Part shown: piece by piece, positions 11,058 to 20,871 of the stretch
How the letters are laid out: each line of letters opens with the position of its first letter
How positions within the stretch are numbered: the first letter of the stretch is position 1
From: Bacteroidota bacterium
Lineage (GTDB): Bacteria; Bacteroidota; Bacteroidia; NS11-12g; UBA9320
Reading direction: 5' to 3'
Length of the DNA stretch: 50,244 bases
Assembly (NCBI GenBank): GCA_024645005.1
Contig: JAHEGS010000012.1
Coordinates: 11,321 to 61,564, forward strand
Made by a program: the position numbers and the translations under genes
The notes under the pieces: generated by a model
What the model was told of the DNA's origin: nothing
Database searches by the model: none
The model's input: the letters and a program-made list of their open reading frames with translations, nothing else

Positions 11058-11573
11058 TTACCATACAGAATGCTCTGTACTCTCCCACTTGTCTTGCAAA
11101 GTAAGTACCTGCTCTATCACTTCTCTTGCTGCACCTTGTCCTCCTTTAGCTTTGGTAATAACATCTGCTTCCTGCTGAACCTGCCATGCAGCATCTGCAG
11201 GACATGTTTTGACTCCACACATTCGCATGGATGAAATATCAGGAAAGTCATCTCCCATGTATAATGTCTTGGTTAGATCAAGATTTTGTTTTTTTATCAA
11301 CTTTTCAAAGAGTTCTTTTTTATCAGATACGCCTGTATATACTTCTTCAATACCCAGTCCGTGAAGACGGTTCTTGACTCCATGAGAACTTCCACCACTG
11401 ATGATAATAAGCCTGTAATTTTGCTTCACAGCAAATTGAATTGCAAAACCATCTTTGATATTAAAATCACGAGTTAGCGACCCGTCATCTTGAGCCAATA
11501 CTTTTCCAGATGTTAGTACACCATCTACGTCAAAAATGAATGTATTTATGGTTTTAAAAGTATCGTAAATCAT
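11058..11573 (-). CDS. HAD-family KDO-8-phosphate phosphatase (KdsC-like)
   Basis: TFIFDVDGVLTSGKVL, IKDGFAIQFA, LYMGDDFPDISSM, AAREVIEQVL. Confidence 0.88.
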   Translation of the reverse strand: MIYDTFKTINTFIFDVDGVLTSGKVLAQDDGSLTRDFNIKDGFAIQFAVKQNYRLIIISGGSSHGVKNRLHGLGIEEVYTGVSDKKELFEKLIKKQNLDLTKTLYMGDDFPDISSMRMCGVKTCPADAAWQVQQEADVITKAKGGQGAAREVIEQVLTLQDKWESTEHSVW

Positions 11574-11577
11574 ATTA

Positions 11578-11823
11578 CTATTGATTATCCCTCCATTCGT
11601 ATACCCAACTACTCTGAATCATCTCCAAATGCCCTTCATTACTATCTTGACGTTTACCTTCAAAGTTAGGTAAGGCTAACACCCAGTCAAGCAAGTCAGT
11701 AAAACGAATTCTATAAATTTTAGACTCATCAAAATCATCACCAAATTTTTCATAAAGAGCCAGAGCAATATCCTCATAGTCTGACCAATTAATAGGGGGT
11801 TCGTAAAATTTATTTTTATCCAT
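11578..11823 (-). CDS. iscX: Fe-S cluster assembly protein IscX
   Basis: INWSDYEDIALALYEKFGDDFDESKIYRIRFTDLLDWVLALPNFEG...HLEMIQSSWVYEWRD; start assigned to second Met, right after the fdx stop. Confidence 0.9.
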   Translation of the reverse strand: MDKNKFYEPPINWSDYEDIALALYEKFGDDFDESKIYRIRFTDLLDWVLALPNFEGKRQDSNEGHLEMIQSSWVYEWRDNQ

Positions 11824-11824
11824 T

Positions 11825-12151
11825 TTAATGTCCAATTATACTGCTTTGATCTGGGATTGTAACCTCAATATTAGAACTTACAATACATTGGCAAGCCAAT
11901 CTAGAGTTGATTTTTGGGTTTTCAGCTCTATCAATAAAGTCTTCTTCTTTATCTGATATTTCAGGCAAGTCATTCATCCCTTTATCAATGTATACATGAC
12001 AAGTACTACATGCACAAACTGCCCCACAATTATGATTTAAATGAAGGTCGTTATCCAATGCAGCATCGAGTATGGTATCTCCTTCACCTACTTCTACAAC
12101 AACCTCTTTATCAGGATCTTCTTCAAATCTAAAAAGTACTTTATTGCTCAT
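11825..12151 (-). CDS. fdx: ISC-type 2Fe-2S ferredoxin
   Basis: HNCGAVCACSTCHVYI...RLACQC cysteine pattern and PDQSSIIGH C-terminus. Confidence 0.9.
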   Translation of the reverse strand: MSNKVLFRFEEDPDKEVVVEVGEGDTILDAALDNDLHLNHNCGAVCACSTCHVYIDKGMNDLPEISDKEEDFIDRAENPKINSRLACQCIVSSNIEVTIPDQSSIIGH

Positions 12152-12276
12152 TGATTGTGTCCGCGAAATTAAAACACAAAAGCTTCAAAGCAACTTATTT
12201 GTATTACAATTCATCTTATGATTTAATTAAATGTAACTTTATTGAAATCACATTATGCTATCTAACATATAGCAAA

Positions 12277-12284
12277 TACATTTG
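12277..12284 (+). promoter_or_regulatory. Bacteroidetes-type -7 box (TAnnTTTG)
   Basis: TACATTTG exact match, 18 bp before the ATG of the MORN-repeat gene; no clear -33 TTG at standard spacing. Confidence 0.45.
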
Positions 12285-12302
12285 TTCATCGTTATATAAA
12301 TC

Positions 12303-13460
12303 ATGCGAATTCAACCAACTAAAATAATCTTAGTCCTTGCATTAAGCTTTTTTAGCAGATCTGCTATTGCTGAATCACCTGAGAAATTATTAGGCAAACC
12401 TTATACATCCTCATCTATTTCCAACTATATCAAGCCTTTTCAAAGTGATAGAACAATCGAATCTTTCCTCCCCTACTTGAGAATACTCAAATTGGATTAT
12501 CTCAAGTCTGGAATAAGTATGGAATACAATACGAACATTGTACTCTCAAAAATTTCTTTGTACGACAGTGGGTATACCTATCAAAAATACATTGGAGAAA
12601 TGCCTTTTGGTATTAACTGGGGAATGAATATTGATGAGATTCAGGAAAAAGCTGGTGGATTGGATTTTGTATCTGATAATCAATATGTTAGAAGAATGAG
12701 CACTGAAGACTTTCAAATGGATTTTTATTTTGAGAATAGGAGATTATACCATATTCGGATTTTAGCTACGCTCAAAACACTACAGAATTATCCAAATGAA
12801 CTAAAAGTAGCAACAGGCATACGATTGATACCAGATGGTAAGAAACTTGAAGGGAACACCCTAGATGGTCAAGGCTCAATGATTTGGGGTGATGGTGTAG
12901 CTGTATACAAAGGTGAATGGACTTATGGTGTGCCTCACGGAAGAGGTCAATATGTGGACTCATTTGGTAATAAATATGAGGGTGACTTTAAACTTGGATT
13001 TTTTTGGGGGCAAGGAAAATTCTTCTCAGAATATTATAAGTACTCGTATTCGGGAAGTTTTGCCATGAGTAAAAAACATGGCGGAGGCAGAATTGGTTAC
13101 TCAAATAAAACTACATACCAAGGTGAATGGCAACAAGATAAAATGGAAGGTCAAGGGACCTATTCAATCAGTGATCGCTATTCCTATACAGGCACCATGG
13201 TAAACAATGCTTTCAATGGTCGTGGTACGCTCAAAACACCTGACGGTATAATCGATGGTTACTTCAAAAACGGAAAACCTCATGGGAAGTGTACTCAATC
13301 AACAGCAGATGGTGTTCAATCGGTAACCGGTAATTTTATAAATGGTAAGAAAAATGGGGTTTTTGATGTGACTATTCTAGGCAATAAAAGTACAATTACC
13401 TATCAAGATGATGTTGAAATCAAGCAGGGACCAATCGATGGTAGTTTAATCAACAAGTAG
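12303..13460 (+). CDS. Secreted MORN-repeat protein
   Basis: Signal peptide; repeats YKGEWTYGVPHGRGQYVD, YEGDFKLGFFWGQGKF, YQGEWQQDKMEGQGTY, YTGTMVNNAFNGRGTL. Confidence 0.85.
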   Translation: MRIQPTKIILVLALSFFSRSAIAESPEKLLGKPYTSSSISNYIKPFQSDRTIESFLPYLRILKLDYLKSGISMEYNTNIVLSKISLYDSGYTYQKYIGEMPFGINWGMNIDEIQEKAGGLDFVSDNQYVRRMSTEDFQMDFYFENRRLYHIRILATLKTLQNYPNELKVATGIRLIPDGKKLEGNTLDGQGSMIWGDGVAVYKGEWTYGVPHGRGQYVDSFGNKYEGDFKLGFFWGQGKFFSEYYKYSYSGSFAMSKKHGGGRIGYSNKTTYQGEWQQDKMEGQGTYSISDRYSYTGTMVNNAFNGRGTLKTPDGIIDGYFKNGKPHGKCTQSTADGVQSVTGNFINGKKNGVFDVTILGNKSTITYQDDVEIKQGPIDGSLINK

Positions 13461-14717
13461 AAGTTGTAATGCAGAACTTGATTTTTGTTCCAATGCAACT
13501 TTGCGGTTATTAATGATCTTCTCGAGTTGAGTATTGGAATCGTTATAATTGAAAACCGTTAAAAGTGTGTAACCCGTTTGAATATTTACCGTAAACTTAT
13601 CTTTTAGCTCATCCAATAGTGCCGTTGTTTTAGTGTCATTCATATTAAAACATGACATAAAACTAATTGCTGAGTTTTGCATTAAATTTAGTTGAATACC
13701 CACTGCATTAAATTTACTAAAAATAATCTCAAGATTATCTTCTACAATAAATGAGAAATCACGAGAGGCAATCGTAATGAGTGATTGGTTCTTTTTGATG
13801 ATGTAACATTGTGTATCATTAAGCGTTCGACTATCATTTTCGATTACTTCTGTACCAGGCAATGAAGGCTCAACAAACGATTTAACAAAAAGTGGAATTG
13901 CCTTGTTTTTAAGTGGCTGAATAGTTTTTGGATGAATAACAGAAGCTCCATAATAAGCTAGCTCTATAGCTTCGTTGTAGGATACTTTTGGGATGAGCTC
14001 TGCCTCTGAAAATTGTTTAGGATCAGCATTCATAATTCCTTCAACATCCTTCCAAATAGTTACCGATTCTGCATCTAATCCAAATGCAAAAATAGCAGCA
14101 GAATAATCAGAACCTTCTCTTCCAAGAGTCGTGTTCTTGTGGTTGATGTCTCTTCCTATAAAACCCTGAGTAATAATGGTTTGCCTTTCAGCTAATGGTC
14201 TTAAACTATTTTGAATAAAAGGAACTGATTCATCCCAAAGAACGCTAGCAGATCTGTGTTTTGAGCTGGTTATTACAAAATTTCTAGCATCAATCCATCT
14301 ATTTTTAACACCAAATTTATTGAGGTATGTACTGACGATTTTGGTAGATATTAGTTCTCCAAACGGAACAATCTTATCATATTCCATATCATAGGTAGAA
14401 GATTCATCTCTTCTTTTTTCAATGATACATTCCAATTCAATCAATAAATTATCTACTTCGTAATAATCATTCTCATCCTTTATCAAGGCGTCTGTAATTT
14501 CTTGGTGAAAAGATTTAATCTCAGTAAAAATTTCTTTTTTTGAGTCCTTACTGAAGTAATATGCCTCGACCAATTCCTCTAGCTTATTAGTGATTTTTCC
14601 CATTGCTGAAATCACAACCAATAATGGTCCCTGACCATACTCTTGAAGAACAGAAGCTACATTTTTAACCGCTTCTGCATCCTTCACGCTTGCACCACCA
14701 AATTTGAATACTCTCAT
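13446..14717 (-). CDS. lysC: Aspartate kinase
   Basis: MRVFKFGGASVKDAEAVKNV, TLGREGSDYSAAIFA, WKDVEGIMNADP, ELAYYGASVIHPKTIQPL. Confidence 0.92.
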   Translation of the reverse strand: MRVFKFGGASVKDAEAVKNVASVLQEYGQGPLLVVISAMGKITNKLEELVEAYYFSKDSKKEIFTEIKSFHQEITDALIKDENDYYEVDNLLIELECIIEKRRDESSTYDMEYDKIVPFGELISTKIVSTYLNKFGVKNRWIDARNFVITSSKHRSASVLWDESVPFIQNSLRPLAERQTIITQGFIGRDINHKNTTLGREGSDYSAAIFAFGLDAESVTIWKDVEGIMNADPKQFSEAELIPKVSYNEAIELAYYGASVIHPKTIQPLKNKAIPLFVKSFVEPSLPGTEVIENDSRTLNDTQCYIIKKNQSLITIASRDFSFIVEDNLEIIFSKFNAVGIQLNLMQNSAISFMSCFNMNDTKTTALLDELKDKFTVNIQTGYTLLTVFNYNDSNTQLEKIINNRKVALEQKSSSALQLLLVD

Positions 14718-14759
14718 TAAAGATTAAATTTGTGGCAATATTACCAAATAATAATTTTA

Positions 14760-15752
14760 ATGAGAACTAATAAAGTAATAAGTCTAAGTCAGTTCATTGC
14801 AGACCAGCAGAATAAATTTCCAGATGCAAGCGGCGACCTTTCCAAAATTTTCAGAGATTTCAAATTCGCAGCCAAAATCGTCAACAGAGATGTTCGAAAA
14901 GCTGGACTTGTTGATGTACTTGGGGCTTTTGGCACAGTCAATGTACAAGGTGAGGAAGTAAAAAAATTAGACATGATTGCCAATGAAGAATTTAAATCTT
15001 CATTAACGCTTGGAGGCGATTGTTGTGCAATTATATCAGAGGAAGAGGAAGACATTCATCAAATAGAAACAACATTAAATCAAGATAGCAAATACATTAT
15101 CGCCATAGACCCATTAGACGGAAGTAGTAATATTGACGTTAATGCATCGATTGGAACTATATTTTCTGTATATAAACGAAAAAGTCCAGTAGGCAGTCCT
15201 GTTACCATGGAAGATGTACTACAAAAAGGAATTAACCAAGTCGCTGCTGGGTATATCATCTATGGAAGTAGTACGATGCTCGTATTCACCACTGGGCAAG
15301 GTGTAAATGCTTTTACACTAGACTCATCAATAGGCGACTTCTGTTTAAGTCATCCAAATATTAAAATTCCATCACAAGGAAGCATCTATTCCGTTAATGA
15401 GGGAAATTATGACCAGTTTGACCAAAACATTAAAGACTATATAGATTACTGTAGAAACTCAATTGATAAAAAAGCATATAGTGCTCGATACATTGGAAGT
15501 ATGGTCGCAGATTTTCACAGAAATCTCCTTAAAGGTGGTATTTTCATGTACCCGTCAACTACCGACTCACCCAACGGGAAGTTAAGACTCATGTTTGAGA
15601 GCAATCCTATGGCATTCATTACTGAACAAGCAGGTGGAATAGCTACCACTGGCGAGGGTAGAATACTCGAACTGCAACCTACTGAAATCCATCAACGAAA
15701 CCCCGTTATCATGGGAAGTGCGGATATGGTAAAGAAGGCATTATCTTATTAA
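14760..15752 (+). CDS. fbp: Class 1 fructose-1,6-bisphosphatase
   Basis: IAIDPLDGSSNIDVNASIGTIFS, YSARYIGSMVADFHRNLLKGGIFMYP, EQAGGIATTG; start reassigned to ATG at 14760 (MRTNKVISL). Confidence 0.95.
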   Translation: MRTNKVISLSQFIADQQNKFPDASGDLSKIFRDFKFAAKIVNRDVRKAGLVDVLGAFGTVNVQGEEVKKLDMIANEEFKSSLTLGGDCCAIISEEEEDIHQIETTLNQDSKYIIAIDPLDGSSNIDVNASIGTIFSVYKRKSPVGSPVTMEDVLQKGINQVAAGYIIYGSSTMLVFTTGQGVNAFTLDSSIGDFCLSHPNIKIPSQGSIYSVNEGNYDQFDQNIKDYIDYCRNSIDKKAYSARYIGSMVADFHRNLLKGGIFMYPSTTDSPNGKLRLMFESNPMAFITEQAGGIATTGEGRILELQPTEIHQRNPVIMGSADMVKKALSY

Positions 15753-16010
15753 ATGAAAATCAAATTTGTAAAAACATTAATGCTTTTAGGGTCAATAGTT
15801 GTACTTATAACTAGCTGTAAAAAAGAGTGCATTACAAACCCTAAATGTAAAGAAAATCCTCAAAATGACTCAACACTATGTATGGCATATTTTGAATCTT
15901 GGATATACTATGCTGATGAAAAAAAATGTAAATATGAGGGGTATAGTGGATGTTCTCCGATTGGCTTCGAAACACAATCTGAATGTGAAAAATGCAATTG
16001 TGATCGATAA
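15753..16010 (+). CDS. Small lipoprotein with Kunitz/BPTI-like six-cysteine domain
   Basis: Lipobox VLITSC; C-x10-C-x15-C-x7-C-x10-C-x2-C with WIYY...YSGC...GFET.SEC, close to the Kunitz pattern. Confidence 0.7.
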   Translation: MKIKFVKTLMLLGSIVVLITSCKKECITNPKCKENPQNDSTLCMAYFESWIYYADEKKCKYEGYSGCSPIGFETQSECEKCNCDR

Positions 16011-16019
16011 AAGATAATA

Positions 16020-17285
16020 TTACTTATTCGATTTTTTTGATTTTCGTTTGAATGAGTGATATCGCTTATTATTCGATTTTTTATTATGACTTGTGTTGGA
16101 TGAGCCCCTAGCATATTGTTTCATTCGTTTCTTCCCTCCTTTAACAGGACCTCTAGTGGGTTCAAATCCCTCCACAACTTCACTTTGGATTTGAATACCC
16201 AAAAGCTTTTCAATAGACGTCAAGTATTCTTGCTCTTCACTACAAACCAATGACATAGCAATACCACTTGCACCTGCTCTTCCTGTCCTTCCAATGCGAT
16301 GCACATAATCCTCTGGAACATTGGGAAGTTCATAATTGATAACATATGGCAATAGTGGAATATCCAAACCTCTTGCTGCAATATCCGTAGCTACTAGAAC
16401 ACTCACCTCTCCACTTTTAAAATTAGCCAATGCTTTTGTTCGTGCAGATTGTGATTTATTTCCGTGTATTGCGGCGGCCGTTATTTTTGCCTTTTCTAAT
16501 TTTTGAGCAAGTCGATTTGCTCCATGTTTAGTTCGTGTAAAAATGAGTACCTGATGCCAATTCCCTTCCCAAATTAATTTGGTAACTAGTGCTGTCTTTC
16601 GTTTTGCATCTACACGATAAACTGCCTGATCTATTCGCTCTGCTGTAGAATTTTCTGGAGTGGCCTCGACAATTTTAGGGGCAGTTAAAAGTCCATTTGC
16701 TAATTTTTTTATATCCCTTGAAAATGTTGCTGAAAAGAGTAAATTTTGACGCTTTTGTGGCATCATTTGAATAATCTTTTTGATGTCTCTCAAAAATCCC
16801 ATGTCAAGCATTCGATCAGCTTCATCAAGAACCATAAATTCCAGATTTTTTAGTGACAAATGACCTTGTTGCTGAAGATCCATTAGACGACCGGGAGTAG
16901 CTACGAGAATATCAACACCTTGTTTTAAAGCTAAAACTTGAGGATTTTGATTCACTCCACCAAAGATGACTGTGCTTTTGATATTAACATATTTACTATA
17001 CGATTGAACATCTTCCAGAACTTGAGCTGCCAGTTCTCTTGTCGGAGTTAGAATAAGTGCCCTGATTTTTTTATGACCTGAATTATTACTATTGGTGAGA
17101 ATTTGGATCATGGGTATGGCAAAACCCGCTGTTTTACCTGTTCCTGTCTGTGCACTTGCTAAAATATCGCACCCTTGAAGAATAAGCGGTATTGATTTTT
17201 CTTGAATTGGGCTCGGGTTTGCATAGTTTTTATCTCCAATAGCCTTTAGTAACGGGTCTGTAAGACCTAAATCTTTAAATGTCAT
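16020..17285 (-). CDS. DEAD-box RNA helicase (RhlE-like)
   Basis: ASAQTGTGKTAGFAIP, PTRELAAQV, VATPGRLMD, VLDEADRMLDMGF, SATF, VATDIAARGLD, HRIGRTGRAG; basic tail. Confidence 0.95.
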   Translation of the reverse strand: MTFKDLGLTDPLLKAIGDKNYANPSPIQEKSIPLILQGCDILASAQTGTGKTAGFAIPMIQILTNSNNSGHKKIRALILTPTRELAAQVLEDVQSYSKYVNIKSTVIFGGVNQNPQVLALKQGVDILVATPGRLMDLQQQGHLSLKNLEFMVLDEADRMLDMGFLRDIKKIIQMMPQKRQNLLFSATFSRDIKKLANGLLTAPKIVEATPENSTAERIDQAVYRVDAKRKTALVTKLIWEGNWHQVLIFTRTKHGANRLAQKLEKAKITAAAIHGNKSQSARTKALANFKSGEVSVLVATDIAARGLDIPLLPYVINYELPNVPEDYVHRIGRTGRAGASGIAMSLVCSEEQEYLTSIEKLLGIQIQSEVVEGFEPTRGPVKGGKKRMKQYARGSSNTSHNKKSNNKRYHSFKRKSKKSNK

Positions 17286-17434
17286 AATAATTCAACGCTT
17301 ATGAAATGACAATCCAAAGATTTCACTCCTATTTTGCAAAGGTATTTACTTATTTAGAGGCCATAACGCTACTTATGGTAAATATATTTGATAATGTAAA
17401 ATACTAGACACTTTACAGACTAGATATGATGACT

Positions 17435-19072
17435 TCAATGATCGTACTTTGCTACAATAGGCATTTGTCTTCCTATCCCAAATGCTTTATGGCTTATTCT
17501 AAGTGTGGGTGACGCTTGAAAACGTTTGTACTCATTCTTGTCCACTAATCGAATAATTCTTCTCACCAAGTCTTCATCCATCCCAAGCTTAACAATTTCT
17601 CTCCATCCTTTTTTCTCCTCGATGTAATGAAAAAGTATTTTGTCTAAAACTGAATAATCCGGCAGTGAGTCACTATCTTTTTGATCTGGTCTCAGTTCTG
17701 CACTTGGTTCTTTGTTTATAATCTCCTGTGGGATAATTTTCCCATCTCTGTTCATGAATCTAGCCAATTCATAAACTTGCTCTTTATATAAATCTCCAAT
17801 GACAGAAAGACCGCCACACATATCTCCATACAAAGTACTATATCCAACTGCACTCTCACTCTTGTTACTTGTATTCAAAACAATATGACCATATTTATTG
17901 CTAATAGCCATTAATATTATTCCTCGACTTCTGGCTTGAATATTTTCTTCAGTTATATCTTCCCCCAACCCTTCAAATTCCTCTTCTAATGTCGAATTTA
18001 ATGATTCTACTGTTTCCTCAATAGAAATTATTCGATATGGTGAATTTAGGTTCTCAGCCAATTTTACTGCATCATCAACAGACCCCTTGCTACTGTATTT
18101 GCTTGGCATCATAATCGCTTTTACATTTTCTCCACCTAGAGCTTTGGCAGCCAAAGCATGAACAACAGCACTATCAATACCTCCACTACTCCCAATAATT
18201 GCTTTTTTAAAGCCCATCTTAGTGAAGTAATCTTTGATTCCCATCAATAAGGCATCATGGATAAGTGATATATCATAATCATAGTAATCTTGATGATTAT
18301 CTGGATAAACAGACCCACTAGACCATTCTATTATTTTAAAATCTTCTTGATAAAATGCACATTCCTCTACTACATCTCCATTTTTATTGATAAACATGGA
18401 ACCTCCATCAAACAAAATATCTGTATTTCCTCCCACTTGATTTACATAAAAGAGTGGAAGACTGTATTTTTTGGCATTTTGTTGCATGCGATTGCGGCGT
18501 TTTTCAACATGATTATAGCTATACGGAGAACCGCTCAAATTGATCATTAAGGTTGGGTTCTCATTCTGCAATACATCCATCGGAATGAGCTTATACATCT
18601 TCTGATCATCAATATTCCAAAGGTCTTCACAAATGGTAACAGCCAATTTTTCACTCCGGAAAGAAATACATTCAAAAATTTTGTTTGGTTCAAAGTATCT
18701 GTACTCATCAAAAACATCATAGGTTGGGAGTAATGTTTTATCTATTCGCTTCAGAAGCTTTTGGTTTTCAAAAAAATATGCGGAATTGTACAACTTTTTA
18801 CCTCGATCAAGATTACTCCATGATGGAGCACCGAAAATCACACCAATATTACTTGAATTTTCACCTATTTGTTTTACAGCTAACTCACAACGATCAATGA
18901 AGCTAGGATAATCTAACAAATCCTTTGGCGGGTATCCACACACTGCCAACTCTGAGAAAATGATTAAATCGGCATTTACTTTTCTTGCTTTAGATATTTC
19001 CTCTAAAATTTTAGACGTATTGCCATCGACATCTCCTATTACATAATTGAGTTGTGAAATGACAATCTTCAT
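17435..19072 (-). CDS. nadE: Glutamine-dependent NAD+ synthase
   Basis: N-terminal nitrilase domain (FSELAVCGYPPKDLLDYP, TICEDLWN) plus NAD synthase SSGGIDSAVVHALAAKALG. Confidence 0.95.
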   Translation of the reverse strand: MKIVISQLNYVIGDVDGNTSKILEEISKARKVNADLIIFSELAVCGYPPKDLLDYPSFIDRCELAVKQIGENSSNIGVIFGAPSWSNLDRGKKLYNSAYFFENQKLLKRIDKTLLPTYDVFDEYRYFEPNKIFECISFRSEKLAVTICEDLWNIDDQKMYKLIPMDVLQNENPTLMINLSGSPYSYNHVEKRRNRMQQNAKKYSLPLFYVNQVGGNTDILFDGGSMFINKNGDVVEECAFYQEDFKIIEWSSGSVYPDNHQDYYDYDISLIHDALLMGIKDYFTKMGFKKAIIGSSGGIDSAVVHALAAKALGGENVKAIMMPSKYSSKGSVDDAVKLAENLNSPYRIISIEETVESLNSTLEEEFEGLGEDITEENIQARSRGIILMAISNKYGHIVLNTSNKSESAVGYSTLYGDMCGGLSVIGDLYKEQVYELARFMNRDGKIIPQEIINKEPSAELRPDQKDSDSLPDYSVLDKILFHYIEEKKGWREIVKLGMDEDLVRRIIRLVDKNEYKRFQASPTLRISHKAFGIGRQMPIVAKYDH

Positions 19073-19080
19073 AAAGAATC

Positions 19081-19803
19081 TTAAAATAAGACACCAACAG
19101 AAATAGCTAAATAGTTGTTCTTGGCATCTGCTGTTTTATCTTTAACAAACATATCAGTAAATGTGTTCGCAAAACGAAAACCTGCTTGTAAACTTGTACT
19201 CCCCGCCATCCTATATTCTAATCCACCTCCAATTATCAAAGGAAAACGGAACAAGAATACCTTATCATCAAAATTATCAAGGGTAAAATCATCTCCTTCA
19301 TCATCATTCACTCGGTAATCTGTTGGATCTAAATCTTGAATACTTTTGGGGATATCACCAGACGTAATTGATGCACGAGCATTTAAAGCAAAACCTGGTG
19401 AAAAACCAAAATTGCCATAATACACCAAGTTGCCAATTTCTTTGGTATTCAGCTTCATGCTGATTGGAATTTCTAGATATTGAATAACATATTTATAATT
19501 CAAATAAGAAATAACTGTTTTATTTGGATCATTGACAAATGACTGCTCTGATGTTAAATTAAACTTACTATTTACTTGAGACAGTAATAATTCAGCATGA
19601 AGACCATAAGTGGAGTTGATGGCATATTCTCCCATCAATCCATAGGCAAGACCTATAGTTGTGCCATCATTTTCAATTGTTTTATCAGTACCCGATACCC
19701 ATCCAAAATTAGTGGCTCCTTTTAGTCCAAATCTAAATGAACTTTGTGCAAAAGATAGTTGCGTCAATAGCAAGACTAGCGTTAGTATTGTAATGTTTTT
19801 CAT
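19081..19803 (-). CDS. Outer membrane beta-barrel protein (PorT-like family)
   Basis: Signal peptide MKNITILTLVLLLTQLSFAQS, then FRFGLKGATNFGWVSG...and terminal NNYLAISVGVLF. Confidence 0.8.
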   Translation of the reverse strand: MKNITILTLVLLLTQLSFAQSSFRFGLKGATNFGWVSGTDKTIENDGTTIGLAYGLMGEYAINSTYGLHAELLLSQVNSKFNLTSEQSFVNDPNKTVISYLNYKYVIQYLEIPISMKLNTKEIGNLVYYGNFGFSPGFALNARASITSGDIPKSIQDLDPTDYRVNDDEGDDFTLDNFDDKVFLFRFPLIIGGGLEYRMAGSTSLQAGFRFANTFTDMFVKDKTADAKNNYLAISVGVLF

Positions 19804-19817
19804 AATATTTGATTTTA

Positions 19818-20870
19818 ATGGATACAAAGATTAGCACTAAAAGTTTAAAAATCCTACTTGCTTCACTCATTTTTACTGGAGCTTTTACTTTATTTGGTTG
19901 CTCAAAAAATGAACATGTCAAAGACCTATCAAATATTACCATCCAAATAGAAACTGATCGTTTTGAACAAAAGCTATTTTCATGTAAAAGTGCAGAAGAT
20001 ATTATTAACCTATCGAAATCTGATAGCACCTTTTATAAAACATTTACAGAATACATAATCGCATCTAATGTACAGTTTCCAGGAGCTTCTGATCAGGATA
20101 TAGCAGTCGAATTATATAAATATATTTCACACCAAGACATGGATTCTCTATACAAAATCACTCAAAAGAAATTTGGTGATTTCAGGTCTTACTCAGATGA
20201 CTTTATTGAAGCTTCAAAATACATTTTACACTATTTCCCAGAGGATACCATAAATAAGATTACCACTTTCATTTCTACTTTCCATTACGGTGCAATATAT
20301 GATCAAGAATCTAAACAATTTGGAGTTGGGCTTGACATGTACCTAGGATCTGACTTTGAGGTATATTCCCTATTGAATCCTGAGAATTTCCCCTTGTATC
20401 GAACCAAAAAATTCGAGCCTTATCGTATCATACCTAATTGCATTCAAACATATGTTGACACTAAGGTTTCAGAATATATCCCAACAACATTTGTGGACCA
20501 AGCCGTTTATGAAGGTAAAAAATTATATTTATTAGACCTTCTTCTCCCTGATTATCATGATTCGCTTAAAATTAATTATTTATCTGGCCAATTTGAATGG
20601 TGCGAATATCAAGAAGAAAATATATGGGCATACCTCGTTCAAGAAGAAGAACTTTTTAACTCAGACAAAAACGAAATTCAAAAAAAATACTTTAATGATG
20701 GTCCGTTTACAAATCCTTTTGGGAATGAAAGTAGCCCCAGAACTGGTGCATGGGTTGGTTGGCAAATTGTTCGTAGTTACATGAAAAATCATCCCAAAAT
20801 TTCAATTCATCAACTACTCAACAATAGCGATCATATGAGCATATTCAATCAGAGTGGCTATAGGCCTTAG
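19818..20870 (+). CDS. gldB: Gliding motility lipoprotein GldB-like
   Basis: Lipobox LFGC; ETDRFEQKLF; FGVGLDMYLGSDFEVYSLL; FTNPFGNESSPRTGAWVGWQIVRSYM; next to nadE as in other Bacteroidota. Confidence 0.87.
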   Translation: MDTKISTKSLKILLASLIFTGAFTLFGCSKNEHVKDLSNITIQIETDRFEQKLFSCKSAEDIINLSKSDSTFYKTFTEYIIASNVQFPGASDQDIAVELYKYISHQDMDSLYKITQKKFGDFRSYSDDFIEASKYILHYFPEDTINKITTFISTFHYGAIYDQESKQFGVGLDMYLGSDFEVYSLLNPENFPLYRTKKFEPYRIIPNCIQTYVDTKVSEYIPTTFVDQAVYEGKKLYLLDLLLPDYHDSLKINYLSGQFEWCEYQEENIWAYLVQEEELFNSDKNEIQKKYFNDGPFTNPFGNESSPRTGAWVGWQIVRSYMKNHPKISIHQLLNNSDHMSIFNQSGYRP

Positions 20871-20871
20871 A

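Noticed and set aside
18290-18900. Plus-strand ORFs of 86 and 71 aa inside nadE
   Set aside because: Antisense shadows of nadE.
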